Assembly: GCF_042650125.1 (NCBI RefSeq)
Contig: NZ_JBHSAP010000009.1
Location: forward strand, 558,001 to 622,000
Reading direction: 5' to 3'
From: Salinithrix halophila
Lineage (GTDB): Bacteria > Bacillota > Bacilli > Thermoactinomycetales > DSM-45169
Length of the DNA stretch: 64,000 bases
The notes beneath the pieces were generated by a model, which saw only the letters and a list, made by a program, of their open reading frames with translations, did no database searches and was not told where the DNA came from. Each line of letters begins with the position of its first letter. The first letter of the stretch is position 1. Position numbers and translations under genes: made by a program. Of this stretch, positions 30,917 through 39,751 are shown piece by piece.

Positions 30917-33772
30917 ATGGCTCGTCTTCCTTCGTCCAACAACCATGAATTTTCCCGCCTGCGCCGTTTCTGGCGCGGCCTGTTTCGAGGCGTCCTCCTG
31001 TTGTCCATCGTGCTCCCTCTTCTCTTTCTGGCCGGTGTGGGCGGGTTAGCAGGTTATTTCGCATCTCTGGCTAAAAAGGAGCCGGTCCGAAGCCGGTCTC
31101 AATTCACCCAACAGCTGGACAACCTCAGTCAGACCAGCCACGCTTTCTTTCGTGACGGTACACCGATCGGAGCACTTCGCTCCGAAGCCGACCGCCGGAT
31201 GGTCCGGTTAGATGAAATCAGCCCTCACCTCATTCAGGCCTTTTTGGCCGCTGAGGACAAGGACTTTTACCGCCATCCGGGTATATCCCCCCGCGGAATC
31301 CTTCGAGCGGCCCGGGACAATCTAAGCCGCCAGCGGGTCGCCAGCGGCGGTAGTACCATCACGCAGCAACTGGTAAAAAACATGGTGCTGCAAAACCGGG
31401 AGAAGGTATTGGAACGGAAGCTGAAAGAAGGGTTGATCGCCTTGCGTTTGGAGCGGGTATTCACCAAGGATGAGATCCTCACCTTCTATCTGAACAGCTT
31501 ATATTTCGGCAAAGGGTCCCACCGGCGCAACATGCTGGGGGTAGAGGCAGCCTCCCGGGGAATCTTCGGGAGGAACACCCGACATCTCACCCTTGCCCAG
31601 TCTGCCTATCTGGCCGGAATGATCCAACGACCAGCTGCTTACGACCCTTATCGTTCCGATACATTCGCCGCTGGGAAACGACGGATGAAAACCGTCCTGA
31701 ACCGGATGTTGAAAAACGGTCAGATCACTCCTGCAACCTATGAGGAAGCGCTGGCCTCCAACCTAGAGGATACTTTAGTCAAGCCCCACCGGGAAAGTGC
31801 TTACCACCGGCACCCCTTCCTCATGGCAGCGGTAGAGGAAGAGGCCGCCAAACGGCTGATGGATGCCGACGGACTCAATCCATCGGAACTTTCTGCCCAG
31901 GGCCTGTACCGAACCACTCTGGAACAGTACAGAAAACGAATCTTGACCGGCGGCTTGCGGGTCGAAACCACTTTGGACAACCGCTTAGATGCAGCCGTCA
32001 ACAAAACCGCGGCGAATCCACACCTCTTTGCCAAGCCGATCACCTATACCGTTCGTTACGGCTCAAAGAACCATGTCGTAAAAAATGCCCCAGAAGAAGT
32101 AGGAGCAGTCCTACTCGACGTAAAAACCGGGGGAATTCTCGCTTTCGTCGGGGGCCGAAACTTTGAGACTGCCCAGACGAATCACGCCCTATCCGCCCGC
32201 CGTCAGCCCGGTTCCACCATCAAGCCCCTTCTTGACTACGGACCGGCCCTGGATCAAGGCATGATCACCCCAGGAACAGTCCTGGTAGACGAACCTCTCA
32301 CCGTCAAGATCGGAAATGGGGAGACGAAAACCTACAAAAACCAAAACGAAGCATACCAGGGTCCCGTAACCGCCCGTCATGCCCTCAAATGGTCCCTTAA
32401 CATTCCCTCCATCAAACTTCTGCGGAAACTCGGAAAAAAAGAGGCCTTCCGCTATCTGGAGGCCATGGACTTCCCCATCCATCCCAGGGACGGCGAAGCC
32501 TCTGCAATCGGCGGTTTCACCCGTGGTTTCACTGTGGCGGAAATGGTCGGAGGTTATGCCATGCTGGCTCGGGGCGGTATCTGGGAGCCACCGCATCTGG
32601 TCGAGAAGATCACCGACGGAAAGGGCCGAGTTTTGTATGAACACCGCCCCTCTCCAAAACGAATCCTTTCTCCAGAAGGGGCTTTTCTTACCGTTGACAT
32701 GCTGCGGGATGTCATAAAGTCCGGAACTGGCCGCCGGGTGGGTTCACGGATGCCAGGCTATGACCTAGCCGGAAAAACCGGTACCACCCAAAACGGCCAT
32801 GATCTCTGGTTCATCGGCACCACTCCCCAGGTCGCACTCGGCGTCTGGATCGGTTATGACATCAACCATCCTCTCCCCGATAGCCGGCGGGCCAAGGATG
32901 TCTGGTCCCGTCTCTTCCGTTCAACACTCCGGACCCGACCGGAGTTATTCCCGAAGGGAGAAGCCTTCCTCCCCCCCGAGACTCTGGAGCAAGTCGAGCT
33001 CTGCACCGTGTCCGGACAAAAGGCGACCGAGAATTGCCGGAAGGCCGGGGAAGGTAAAACGGATTGGGTACGGAAGGGGGAAGAACCGGAAGACCTGTGC
33101 TCCCTCCATGCTGTCGCCGACATCGTCCATGGAGGAGATAAGGACTATCTGGCCGACTCCCGCACTCCCGCCGATTTTGTGCTCCAACAGTCGGGGGTCC
33201 AGTTCCCACCGGATTCCTCCGAAGCTCGTTGGTATCCCGGAAAACAACTGCCGACAGAAACGGACCCCAGAGAAAGCCAAGGTATTCCCGACCCTCCCCG
33301 GGTGTTTGCCACTCCCGCTCCCGACGGCATCCGCCTCACCTGGTTCCATTCCGGAAAGGAATCCCTTGTCGGATTTCGGATTTATCGGGACGGCTCGCAT
33401 ATCCAAAGTATCCCATCTGGACAGCCGACTCGCTGGAATGGGCCGCCGGGAAACTATGCCGTAACCGCTGTCGATGTGGCCGGACTGGAGTCAAAACAGG
33501 CCGTCCCGCCTGCAATGACTCCCCTTCCTTCCACTCCCGCCGGACTGACCGTTTCCCATTCAGCAGGCGTGACCCAACTGAGCTGGCATGACGTTGTCGG
33601 CACCGATCAGTACCGTATCTATTCCGCTTCCAAACCCGACGGCCCCTATCAACTGATAGGCCAATCCAGCCGTCCGACCGCTGCCTTCTCCACCGGCGAT
33701 TCTAACCGCTGGTACCGGGTTACCTCCGTTAACCCCCAGGGTGAATCTCCGCCTTCCAAGCCTGCAAGCTAA
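30917..33772 (+). CDS. class A penicillin-binding protein with two C-terminal FN3 domains
   Basis: 951 residues. A short cytoplasmic tail, one membrane helix (LFRGVLLLSIVLPLLFLAGV), then the GT51 glycosyltransferase (catalytic Glu in AAEDKDFYRHPG; GGSTITQQLVKNMVL) and the transpeptidase with active-site PGSTIKP, SLN and KTGTTQ. From about residue 800 two fibronectin type III repeats follow (FATPAPDGIRLTWFHSGKES and PAGLTVSHSAGVTQLSWHDV). The protein polymerises and cross-links peptidoglycan outside the membrane. FN3 repeats may bind cell wall or partners. The start has only a weak ribosome site. Confidence 0.93.
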   Translation: MARLPSSNNHEFSRLRRFWRGLFRGVLLLSIVLPLLFLAGVGGLAGYFASLAKKEPVRSRSQFTQQLDNLSQTSHAFFRDGTPIGALRSEADRRMVRLDEISPHLIQAFLAAEDKDFYRHPGISPRGILRAARDNLSRQRVASGGSTITQQLVKNMVLQNREKVLERKLKEGLIALRLERVFTKDEILTFYLNSLYFGKGSHRRNMLGVEAASRGIFGRNTRHLTLAQSAYLAGMIQRPAAYDPYRSDTFAAGKRRMKTVLNRMLKNGQITPATYEEALASNLEDTLVKPHRESAYHRHPFLMAAVEEEAAKRLMDADGLNPSELSAQGLYRTTLEQYRKRILTGGLRVETTLDNRLDAAVNKTAANPHLFAKPITYTVRYGSKNHVVKNAPEEVGAVLLDVKTGGILAFVGGRNFETAQTNHALSARRQPGSTIKPLLDYGPALDQGMITPGTVLVDEPLTVKIGNGETKTYKNQNEAYQGPVTARHALKWSLNIPSIKLLRKLGKKEAFRYLEAMDFPIHPRDGEASAIGGFTRGFTVAEMVGGYAMLARGGIWEPPHLVEKITDGKGRVLYEHRPSPKRILSPEGAFLTVDMLRDVIKSGTGRRVGSRMPGYDLAGKTGTTQNGHDLWFIGTTPQVALGVWIGYDINHPLPDSRRAKDVWSRLFRSTLRTRPELFPKGEAFLPPETLEQVELCTVSGQKATENCRKAGEGKTDWVRKGEEPEDLCSLHAVADIVHGGDKDYLADSRTPADFVLQQSGVQFPPDSSEARWYPGKQLPTETDPRESQGIPDPPRVFATPAPDGIRLTWFHSGKESLVGFRIYRDGSHIQSIPSGQPTRWNGPPGNYAVTAVDVAGLESKQAVPPAMTPLPSTPAGLTVSHSAGVTQLSWHDVVGTDQYRIYSASKPDGPYQLIGQSSRPTAAFSTGDSNRWYRVTSVNPQGESPPSKPAS

Positions 33773-33789
33773 CCAATACCTTAAAGGGT

Positions 33790-34611
33790 TTACAACGGCG
33801 CCCCTTTAAAACTTTCCACTTGTGTGCGGATCGCTTGTTCCGTTGGGAGGCGTTCGATACTCGATGCACCGAAAAATCCGGCAACCCCCTCGGTTTTCTC
33901 TAGAATGAGGCGAACATCTTCCGGTTCAGCGATCGGGCCTCCGTGACAGAGGATCAGAATCTTGGGGTTTACCTCTCTGGCTGCATCAGCCATTGCCTGG
34001 ATGCGGACTGCCGCATCCTCTAGGGTCATCGTCGTTTCGGCACCGATCGAACCTTTCGCTGTCAGTCCCATATGCGGAACCAACACGTCAGCCCCTGCCT
34101 GTGCCATCGCCACAGCTTCTTCTTCGTTAAAAACATAGGGGCATGTCAACAGATTTAATTCCCGGGCTTGCCGAATCAATTCCACTTCCTTGTCATACCC
34201 CATCCCGGTTTCCTCCAGGTTCTTTCGGAAAAACCCGTCGATCAAACCGACCGTGGGAAAGTTCTGGACGCCTGCGAAGCCCAATTCCTTCAATTGCCGC
34301 AGAAAAACCGGCATCTGGCGGAAAGGATCTGTTCCGCATACCCCAGCCAAGACCGGTGTATGCTTCACCACCGGGAGGACTTCCGACGCCATGTCTGTGA
34401 CAATCGCGTTCGCGTCCCCGTAGGGCATCAATCCGGCCAGAGACCCCCGTCCGGCCATTCGGTAGCGCCCGGAATTATAAATAATAATGAGGTCTGCCCC
34501 GCCGGCTTCGGCAAACTTAGCGGAAATACCCGTTCCCGCCCCGCAGCCGATAATCGGGTGTCCTTGTTTCACTGAATCCATCAGTCGGCTTACAATCGCC
34601 TTCCTTGCCAC
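33790..34611 (-). CDS. phosphoenolpyruvate hydrolase-like TIM-barrel protein
   Basis: 273 residues starting at GTG after AAAGGAGG. Pattern of the PEP-hydrolase/isocitrate-lyase-like family found fused or adjacent to Tm-1-like proteins: GCGAGTGISAKFAEAGGADL, AGVCGTDPF, AGVQNFPTVGLIDG, and ILCHGGPIAEPEDVRLILEK. The reaction in bacteria is not established. It follows the Tm-1-like gene by 73 bases. Confidence 0.82.
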   Translation of the reverse strand: MARKAIVSRLMDSVKQGHPIIGCGAGTGISAKFAEAGGADLIIIYNSGRYRMAGRGSLAGLMPYGDANAIVTDMASEVLPVVKHTPVLAGVCGTDPFRQMPVFLRQLKELGFAGVQNFPTVGLIDGFFRKNLEETGMGYDKEVELIRQARELNLLTCPYVFNEEEAVAMAQAGADVLVPHMGLTAKGSIGAETTMTLEDAAVRIQAMADAAREVNPKILILCHGGPIAEPEDVRLILEKTEGVAGFFGASSIERLPTEQAIRTQVESFKGAPL

Positions 34612-34684
34612 CGAGACACCGCCTCCTTTGTATATGGATCGCTATTGGCAACCACCCGGTTTAGATGAAATATGCGATCAGAGG

Positions 34685-35902
34685 TTACTCGCTGTCCTCC
34701 GCGATCAATTCCAATAGTTTATCCGCCATCGCATCGGAGAAAGCCTGGTCATTGATATTCAGATCCAACTCGTAAATCGGCAGGTCCTTTCGGATATGGC
34801 GTTTGATACTATCAAACAAAGCCTCATCCGCTTCCGGCCACCAAAATTCTTTACCGGGAGCATCGAGGGCGGAAATGCCCTTTAACGGCAAAAATACAGC
34901 AGTCGGGCCGGTGGACCGATTCACCTTTTCCGCAAAAATACGACCCAGCGCCTCGTTCTCCTCGGGAGTGGTACGGATCAAGGTAATATTGGGATTCCAC
35001 TGATACAAAATCCGGTCCCGCAAATCCTCGGGCACCGTGTCCAATCCCCAAAAATTCACCATATCCAAACATCCCGGGGCAGCCACTTGTGGAATTCCCC
35101 ATTCAGCGGCTGCATCCATTCGCTGGGGACCTGCAGACAGAACCCCGCCTACCAGCTCATCCGCCAGTTCGGTGGTGGTGATATCCAGCATCCCCGTTAT
35201 GTATCCTTCTCGAACCAAAGTCTCCATCGTTCGACCACCGGTTCCCGTCGCATGGAATACCAGGACCTCATACCCGTTTTTCTCCAGCGAATCCTTACAC
35301 TGGTTGACAGAGGTGGTCGTATTCCCGAACATGGAGGCCGTAATTAAGGATTTCCCCACTTTTGGGGGTGGCTCAGTCTCCAGCATACCGACCAGTGCAC
35401 CGACTGCATTAGCGTAGATCCGGGCGCTGAACATATTGACCCCCGACACGTCAAGAATGGAAGGGAACATCACCACATCGGTAATGCCTACATAGGGTTG
35501 GGTATCACCGGAGGCAACCGTGCTGACCATCACTTTCGGGGCCCCCAACGGGAGCTCCCTCAGTGCAGCCGTTCCGATCACGGTTCCGTTGGAACCACCC
35601 ATGGAGATCCCTGCATCGATCACCCCTTCCTGGTACAGGTCTCTCATGATAAGGGCGATGCCACGGGTCATGACACTCATGGCTAGGGATTTGTCCCCTT
35701 TTTCCTTGAGTTCCCTCAATTCAACCCCGCTCGCCTTCGCCACTTCCTCTGCCGAAATGTCAGGCCGAAAATGAGGTTCACCAAGGATGCCCGTATCGAT
35801 GACAAAAGCCTTGTGCCCCCTCTTCTCAATCTCTTGCTTCACATACGCATAATCCTTCCCCTTTGTATCCAGGGCGCCAATGACAGCCACTGTTTTCGAC
35901 AT
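34685..35902 (-). CDS. Tm-1-like ATP-binding protein (UPF0261)
   Basis: 405 residues. Family motifs: VAVIGALDTKGKDYAYVKQE at the N-terminus, GISMGGSNGTVIGTAALREL (glycine-rich loop), FHATGTGGRTMETLVREG and PAFLPL-like region reading AVFLPLKGISALDAPGKEFW. The plant homologue Tm-1 joins this domain to a TIM-barrel like that of the downstream gene and blocks tobamovirus replication; the bacterial role is unknown. In bacteria the two genes are typically neighbours, as here. Confidence 0.85.
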   Translation of the reverse strand: MSKTVAVIGALDTKGKDYAYVKQEIEKRGHKAFVIDTGILGEPHFRPDISAEEVAKASGVELRELKEKGDKSLAMSVMTRGIALIMRDLYQEGVIDAGISMGGSNGTVIGTAALRELPLGAPKVMVSTVASGDTQPYVGITDVVMFPSILDVSGVNMFSARIYANAVGALVGMLETEPPPKVGKSLITASMFGNTTTSVNQCKDSLEKNGYEVLVFHATGTGGRTMETLVREGYITGMLDITTTELADELVGGVLSAGPQRMDAAAEWGIPQVAAPGCLDMVNFWGLDTVPEDLRDRILYQWNPNITLIRTTPEENEALGRIFAEKVNRSTGPTAVFLPLKGISALDAPGKEFWWPEADEALFDSIKRHIRKDLPIYELDLNINDQAFSDAMADKLLELIAEDSE

Positions 35903-36106
35903 CGACTCACCTCTTTTTCAAAGCAATTTTTTCTTTCATGATTGCAACGACATTTTACCATTAATTAACCCTTGTTTTGTCGATTTCTCTCGAAATCAAC
36001 TCCTCCCCCAGTTGAATCATCCCAGTGCTGCTCACCCAAAACAACGCCCCTCTTTGATCCCCCCACCCTATCCTTGAGCACGGTCGATTCGGAAAGCGAG
36101 ACCAAC

Positions 36107-36139
36107 ACAAAAAAGCCCGGGGCTCTGGACCCCAAGCTT
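36107..36139 (-). terminator. acsA terminator
   Basis: AAGC-TT-GGGG and CCCC-GG-GCTT stem followed on the minus strand by T-rich sequence. Confidence 0.82.
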
Positions 36140-36152
36140 TGTTCGATTCGAT

Positions 36153-37889
36153 TCAATCTTCCATCGTGGACAGGTCCCCCGTCGGCAAATCCAGTTCCCA
36201 GGCTTTCAGCACCCGTCGCATGATTTTTCCGGAACGGGTCTTGGGTAGTTTATCCTTGAACTCGATCTCCCTGGGGGCAGCATGGGCAGCCAACCCTTCC
36301 TTGACGAAAACGCGGATCTGTTCTTTCAGCTCATCGGAAGGCTCATGCCCTTTGCGCAGAGAGATGAAGGCCTTGATGATCTCACCGCGTACCGGGTCGG
36401 GTTTGCCGATAACACCAGCCTCGGCGATGGCTGGGTGTTCCACCAGTTTGCTTTCCACTTCGAAGGGACCGACCCGCTCCCCAGACGTATTGATCACATC
36501 ATCGATCCGCCCCTGGAACCAGAAATAACCGTCCTCGTCCCTATAGGCAGAATCACCGGAAATGTACCAGCCGGGGATCCGGAAGTATTCGCTGTACTTC
36601 GCCTCATTCTTCCAGATCTTCCGCATCATCGACGGCCACGGGGTACGAATGGCCAAGTTGCCCATCCGCATAGGGGGCAGCTCATTTCCCTGATCGTCGA
36701 TGATCGCCGCCTTTACTCCAGGGAAGGGTTTCCCCATTGAACCGGGTTTCACTTCCATCGCGGGGTAATTGGAAATCAGGATCCCACCGGTCTCCGTCAT
36801 CCACCAGTTGTCATGAATCCGTTTGCCGTAGGTCTCCAATCCCCAGCGGACCACCTCGGGATTTAGAGGTTCACCCACACTCAACAGGTGGCGAAGCTTG
36901 GACAGATCAAACTGTTTCACCACATCGGCTCCGGCGCCCATCAGCATCCGGAAAGCCGTCGGTGCGCTGTACCAAACGGTAACCCCATTCTTTTCCAGCG
37001 TCCCGTACCAGTCTTCGGGGCTGAAACGTCCGCCCCGGATCACATTGGTCACACCATTCAGCCAAGGGGCGAAAATACCATAAGAAGTCCCCGTCACCCA
37101 GCCCGGGTCTGCCGTGCACCAGTAAATGTCGTCTTCTTTTAGATCCAGTACCCATTTTCCTGTCTGGTAATGTTGGAGCATGGCGTTGTGTACGTGGAAA
37201 ACCCCTTTCGGTTTCCCTGTCGAACCAGATGTGTAGTGGATCAGCATCCCATCTTCCCGATCCACCCACTCCATCTCCAGTTCCGTCGATGCTTCCGCCA
37301 TCTCCTTCCTAAAGCTGCAAAAGCCCTCTTCTAACTGGTAGAAGCCCTCATCCAACTCCCCTTCACCGACAAGGATGATATGTTTGAGGGCAGGTAGCTC
37401 TTTGTGGGGGACACGAGAGAGGAGTTGAGGTGTAGTCACGAGGGCGACGGCTTCACTGTCCTCCAGGCGATCTCTTATCGCCGCCTCCATAAAAGCTTCA
37501 AAGAGAGGACCTGCGATCGCCCCCACTTTCAGGATACCGAGGAAACTAAAATAAAGTTCCGGTGTGCGGGGCATGAAGATGAAGACACGGTCACCCTTCT
37601 GAATTCCTAGCTTTTTGAGCACATTGCCAAAACGGTCGGACTGCTCTTTCATCTCTCGGAACGAATACCGCTCTTCCCGTTTCGGATCGGAGTAAAGAAG
37701 GGCGGTTTTATCCCCCTTGCCCGAATCGACATGCCGGTCGATCGCTTCGTAAGCTGCATTCACCTTCCCCGTCTCATACCAGGAAAAGGCCTTTTCCATA
37801 TCTCTCCAATCGAAATTTTCACAGGCTTTTGCGTAGGATTTCATGTTATGGCCTTCAGTCATCACTTTGATCGGTTCCGTTTCCTTCAT
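36153..37889 (-). CDS. acsA: acetyl-CoA synthetase AcsA
   Basis: 578 residues. The enzyme converts acetate, ATP and CoA to acetyl-CoA. Motifs: P-loop-like IHYTSGSTGKPKGVFHVH, WWMTETGG, and the C-terminal PKTRSGKIMRRVLKAWE with the catalytic Lys (about K555), the residue acetylated by AcuA in Bacillus. It is divergent from acuABC, which encode the acetyltransferase, a CBS/ACT regulator and the deacetylase that control it. GAGGAGG lies upstream of the ATG. Confidence 0.96.
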   Translation of the reverse strand: MKETEPIKVMTEGHNMKSYAKACENFDWRDMEKAFSWYETGKVNAAYEAIDRHVDSGKGDKTALLYSDPKREERYSFREMKEQSDRFGNVLKKLGIQKGDRVFIFMPRTPELYFSFLGILKVGAIAGPLFEAFMEAAIRDRLEDSEAVALVTTPQLLSRVPHKELPALKHIILVGEGELDEGFYQLEEGFCSFRKEMAEASTELEMEWVDREDGMLIHYTSGSTGKPKGVFHVHNAMLQHYQTGKWVLDLKEDDIYWCTADPGWVTGTSYGIFAPWLNGVTNVIRGGRFSPEDWYGTLEKNGVTVWYSAPTAFRMLMGAGADVVKQFDLSKLRHLLSVGEPLNPEVVRWGLETYGKRIHDNWWMTETGGILISNYPAMEVKPGSMGKPFPGVKAAIIDDQGNELPPMRMGNLAIRTPWPSMMRKIWKNEAKYSEYFRIPGWYISGDSAYRDEDGYFWFQGRIDDVINTSGERVGPFEVESKLVEHPAIAEAGVIGKPDPVRGEIIKAFISLRKGHEPSDELKEQIRVFVKEGLAAHAAPREIEFKDKLPKTRSGKIMRRVLKAWELDLPTGDLSTMED

Positions 37890-37996
37890 TTCGGATGCCC
37901 TCCTCTGACAGCTTTTCAGCTTATAAATCGGTCCTGCCGTAGGTGGGAAGCCCGGAAATCAGGGGTCCCCCGACTGACTTTTCGGGAAAAAGGCGT

Positions 37997-38010
37997 TGAA
38001 AACGCCTTCA
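37997..38010. promoter_or_regulatory. candidate cre site between acsA and acuA
   Basis: TGAAAACGCCTTCA matches the cre pattern with one mismatch on either strand. It overlaps the perfect inverted repeat AAGGCGTT-GAA-AACGCCTT (37990-38008), which on the minus strand is followed by T5 and could alternatively form a weak terminator in a long acsA leader. acsA and acuABC are under CcpA in B. subtilis. Confidence 0.55.
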
Positions 38011-38229
38011 TTACCGGCTAAACGATGGACTGACGGCTGGGAAAGGCTCCAATGCCCTCTCCAAAGCATCACGCGTGTCCAAACGGAAATGCGAGTGCCC
38101 AAACCTCTCCGACCGTTTTCTTCCGGGTCGAAAAAAGATGCTCCGAATGTTACTGCACTCTTCTGTTTAATTGTAACAAAAAAGCTGCAGGCTTGCGAAT
38201 CGTTCCGATATTCACCTTATTTTGTCCAT

Positions 38230-38259
38230 TTGCCCCCAAGGGTCCCAGCCGCCTATAAT
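38230..38259 (+). promoter_or_regulatory. candidate acuA promoter
   Basis: TTGCCC and TATAAT separated by 18 bases, about 65 bases before the acuA start. The rest of the 436-base divergent region holds no supported gene. Confidence 0.6.
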
Positions 38260-38325
38260 GAGAGAGCAGACAGGAAAGGGTTGGCCCCGAGGGACATCCT
38301 TGTCGATGGAGGTGAAAGCAGCCGC

Positions 38326-38958
38326 ATGGAGCATAAGAAGCGGGCTTACAGCGAGACGTTGGAGACAGAGGAAGGCGAATTGGTGGTGGAAGGCCCTGTC
38401 CCGCCCGAAACCTTGGAAAGGTACCCCTTTCACCCTGGATTGGTTGCCTTCCGTCCCTCTGAGGACCAACGGGAAGCCATTATCGGCATCTCCCGGCTTC
38501 CCGAAGGACGGATTGTAATCGTGCGAACCGAGGATACGATCGTCGGCTACGCCACATACCTTTACCCCGACCCGATGGAGCACTGGTCCAAGGCTCAGAT
38601 GGACAACCTGCTGGAACTGGGAGCCATCGAGGTCGCTGCTCCCTACCGCAAATACGGAGCTGCCAAGACGTTGTTGCGCGTATCTTTCCGTGATCCCTCC
38701 ATGGAAAACTACATTGTGATTTCGACCGAATATTATTGGCATTGGGATCTGAGGGGAACAGGCCTCACCGTCTGGCAATATCGGGACGTCATGGAGAAGG
38801 TCATGGGCAGTGCGGGGCTGGAGTGGTTTGCCACCGACGATCCGGAAATTACCGCCCACCCGGCCAACTGCCTGATGGCCCGTATCGGGCAAAATGTTTC
38901 AACGGCATCTATCGAAAAATTCGATGCCCTCCGCTTCCGTAACCGGTATCTGTACTAG
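38326..38958 (+). CDS. acuA: protein acetyltransferase AcuA
   Basis: 210 residues, GNAT fold. Sequence follows B. subtilis AcuA closely: ATYLYPDPMEHWSKAQM-like region, ELGAIEVAAPYRKYGAAKTL (acetyl-CoA binding), YIVISTEYYWHWDLRGTG and EWFATDDPEITAHPANCLMA. AcuA acetylates the active-site Lys of AcsA and switches it off. GGAGGTGA lies about 11 bases before the ATG, slightly far; the MEH start agrees with the Bacillus protein. Confidence 0.95.
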   Translation: MEHKKRAYSETLETEEGELVVEGPVPPETLERYPFHPGLVAFRPSEDQREAIIGISRLPEGRIVIVRTEDTIVGYATYLYPDPMEHWSKAQMDNLLELGAIEVAAPYRKYGAAKTLLRVSFRDPSMENYIVISTEYYWHWDLRGTGLTVWQYRDVMEKVMGSAGLEWFATDDPEITAHPANCLMARIGQNVSTASIEKFDALRFRNRYLY

Positions 38959-39094
38959 TTCCCGCACTCGTTGGAAGGAAGCGTCGGTGTACGGCTTCGG
39001 CCTTTATCCTCCGATGGAGGAGCTCGGACCAGTAGCCGATGCGACGATCTGCCGCGACCGGGTGTCTAATTGAAGGCAAAGGGGGGATTTTTCC

Positions 39095-39751
39095 ATGTTG
39101 GTTGAACAAATCATGCATCGGGCTGTCCATACCCTTCCACCTGAGCTGCCGATCAGAGAAGCCATCCAATTGGCACGAGAACACCGGGTTCGTCATCTTC
39201 CCGTCGTTGAAGACGGTCGGCTCATCGGACTGGTAAGCGACCAAGATCTCCGGGCTGCTTCCCTATCAGAGCTGGGTCCCTCTGAGGTTTGGGAACGATC
39301 GTCTCAACCCGTCTCAACCATAATGGCCCGCAGAGTGATATCCATCCATCCCCTGGACTTCGTGGAGGACGCCGCCCGTCTCCTTTATGAAAATCGAATC
39401 GGCTGCCTGCCCGTCTTGCGGGGGAACGAGCTGGTCGGCATCCTCACGGAAACGGATATTTTGTACCGGCTGGTGGAAATCTTTGGAGTCCATCGACCCA
39501 GCCAGCACTTCGAAGTGGAAGTAGAGGACAAGATCGGCATCTTAGCCCGGGTATCCCGGATTTTCGGTGATCACCGGATCAATATACACAGCGTATTGGT
39601 GGAACGTGGAGACGATCCCCGCCAACTTAAACTGGTCTATCGCGTTCAGGCCAAAGACCTGAGGGGTGTGGTGAAAAGTATGAAAGCAGCCGGATATCGA
39701 GTGGTCTGGCCCCATAAGGAGCCTCGATTCAGGGAGAAAGGTCCCCGATGA
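39095..39751 (+). CDS. acuB: AcuB, tandem CBS plus ACT domain
   Basis: 218 residues. CBS 1 (residues about 1-55, REHRVRHLPVVEDGRLIGLV), CBS 2 (about 75-130, NRIGCLPVLRGNELVGILTE) and a C-terminal ACT domain (EVEDKIGILARVSRIFGDHR). The precise role in acetoin/acetate use is unsolved; CBS and ACT domains suggest sensing of nucleotides and a small metabolite. Its stop overlaps the start of acuC by four bases. Confidence 0.93.
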   Translation: MLVEQIMHRAVHTLPPELPIREAIQLAREHRVRHLPVVEDGRLIGLVSDQDLRAASLSELGPSEVWERSSQPVSTIMARRVISIHPLDFVEDAARLLYENRIGCLPVLRGNELVGILTETDILYRLVEIFGVHRPSQHFEVEVEDKIGILARVSRIFGDHRINIHSVLVERGDDPRQLKLVYRVQAKDLRGVVKSMKAAGYRVVWPHKEPRFREKGPR

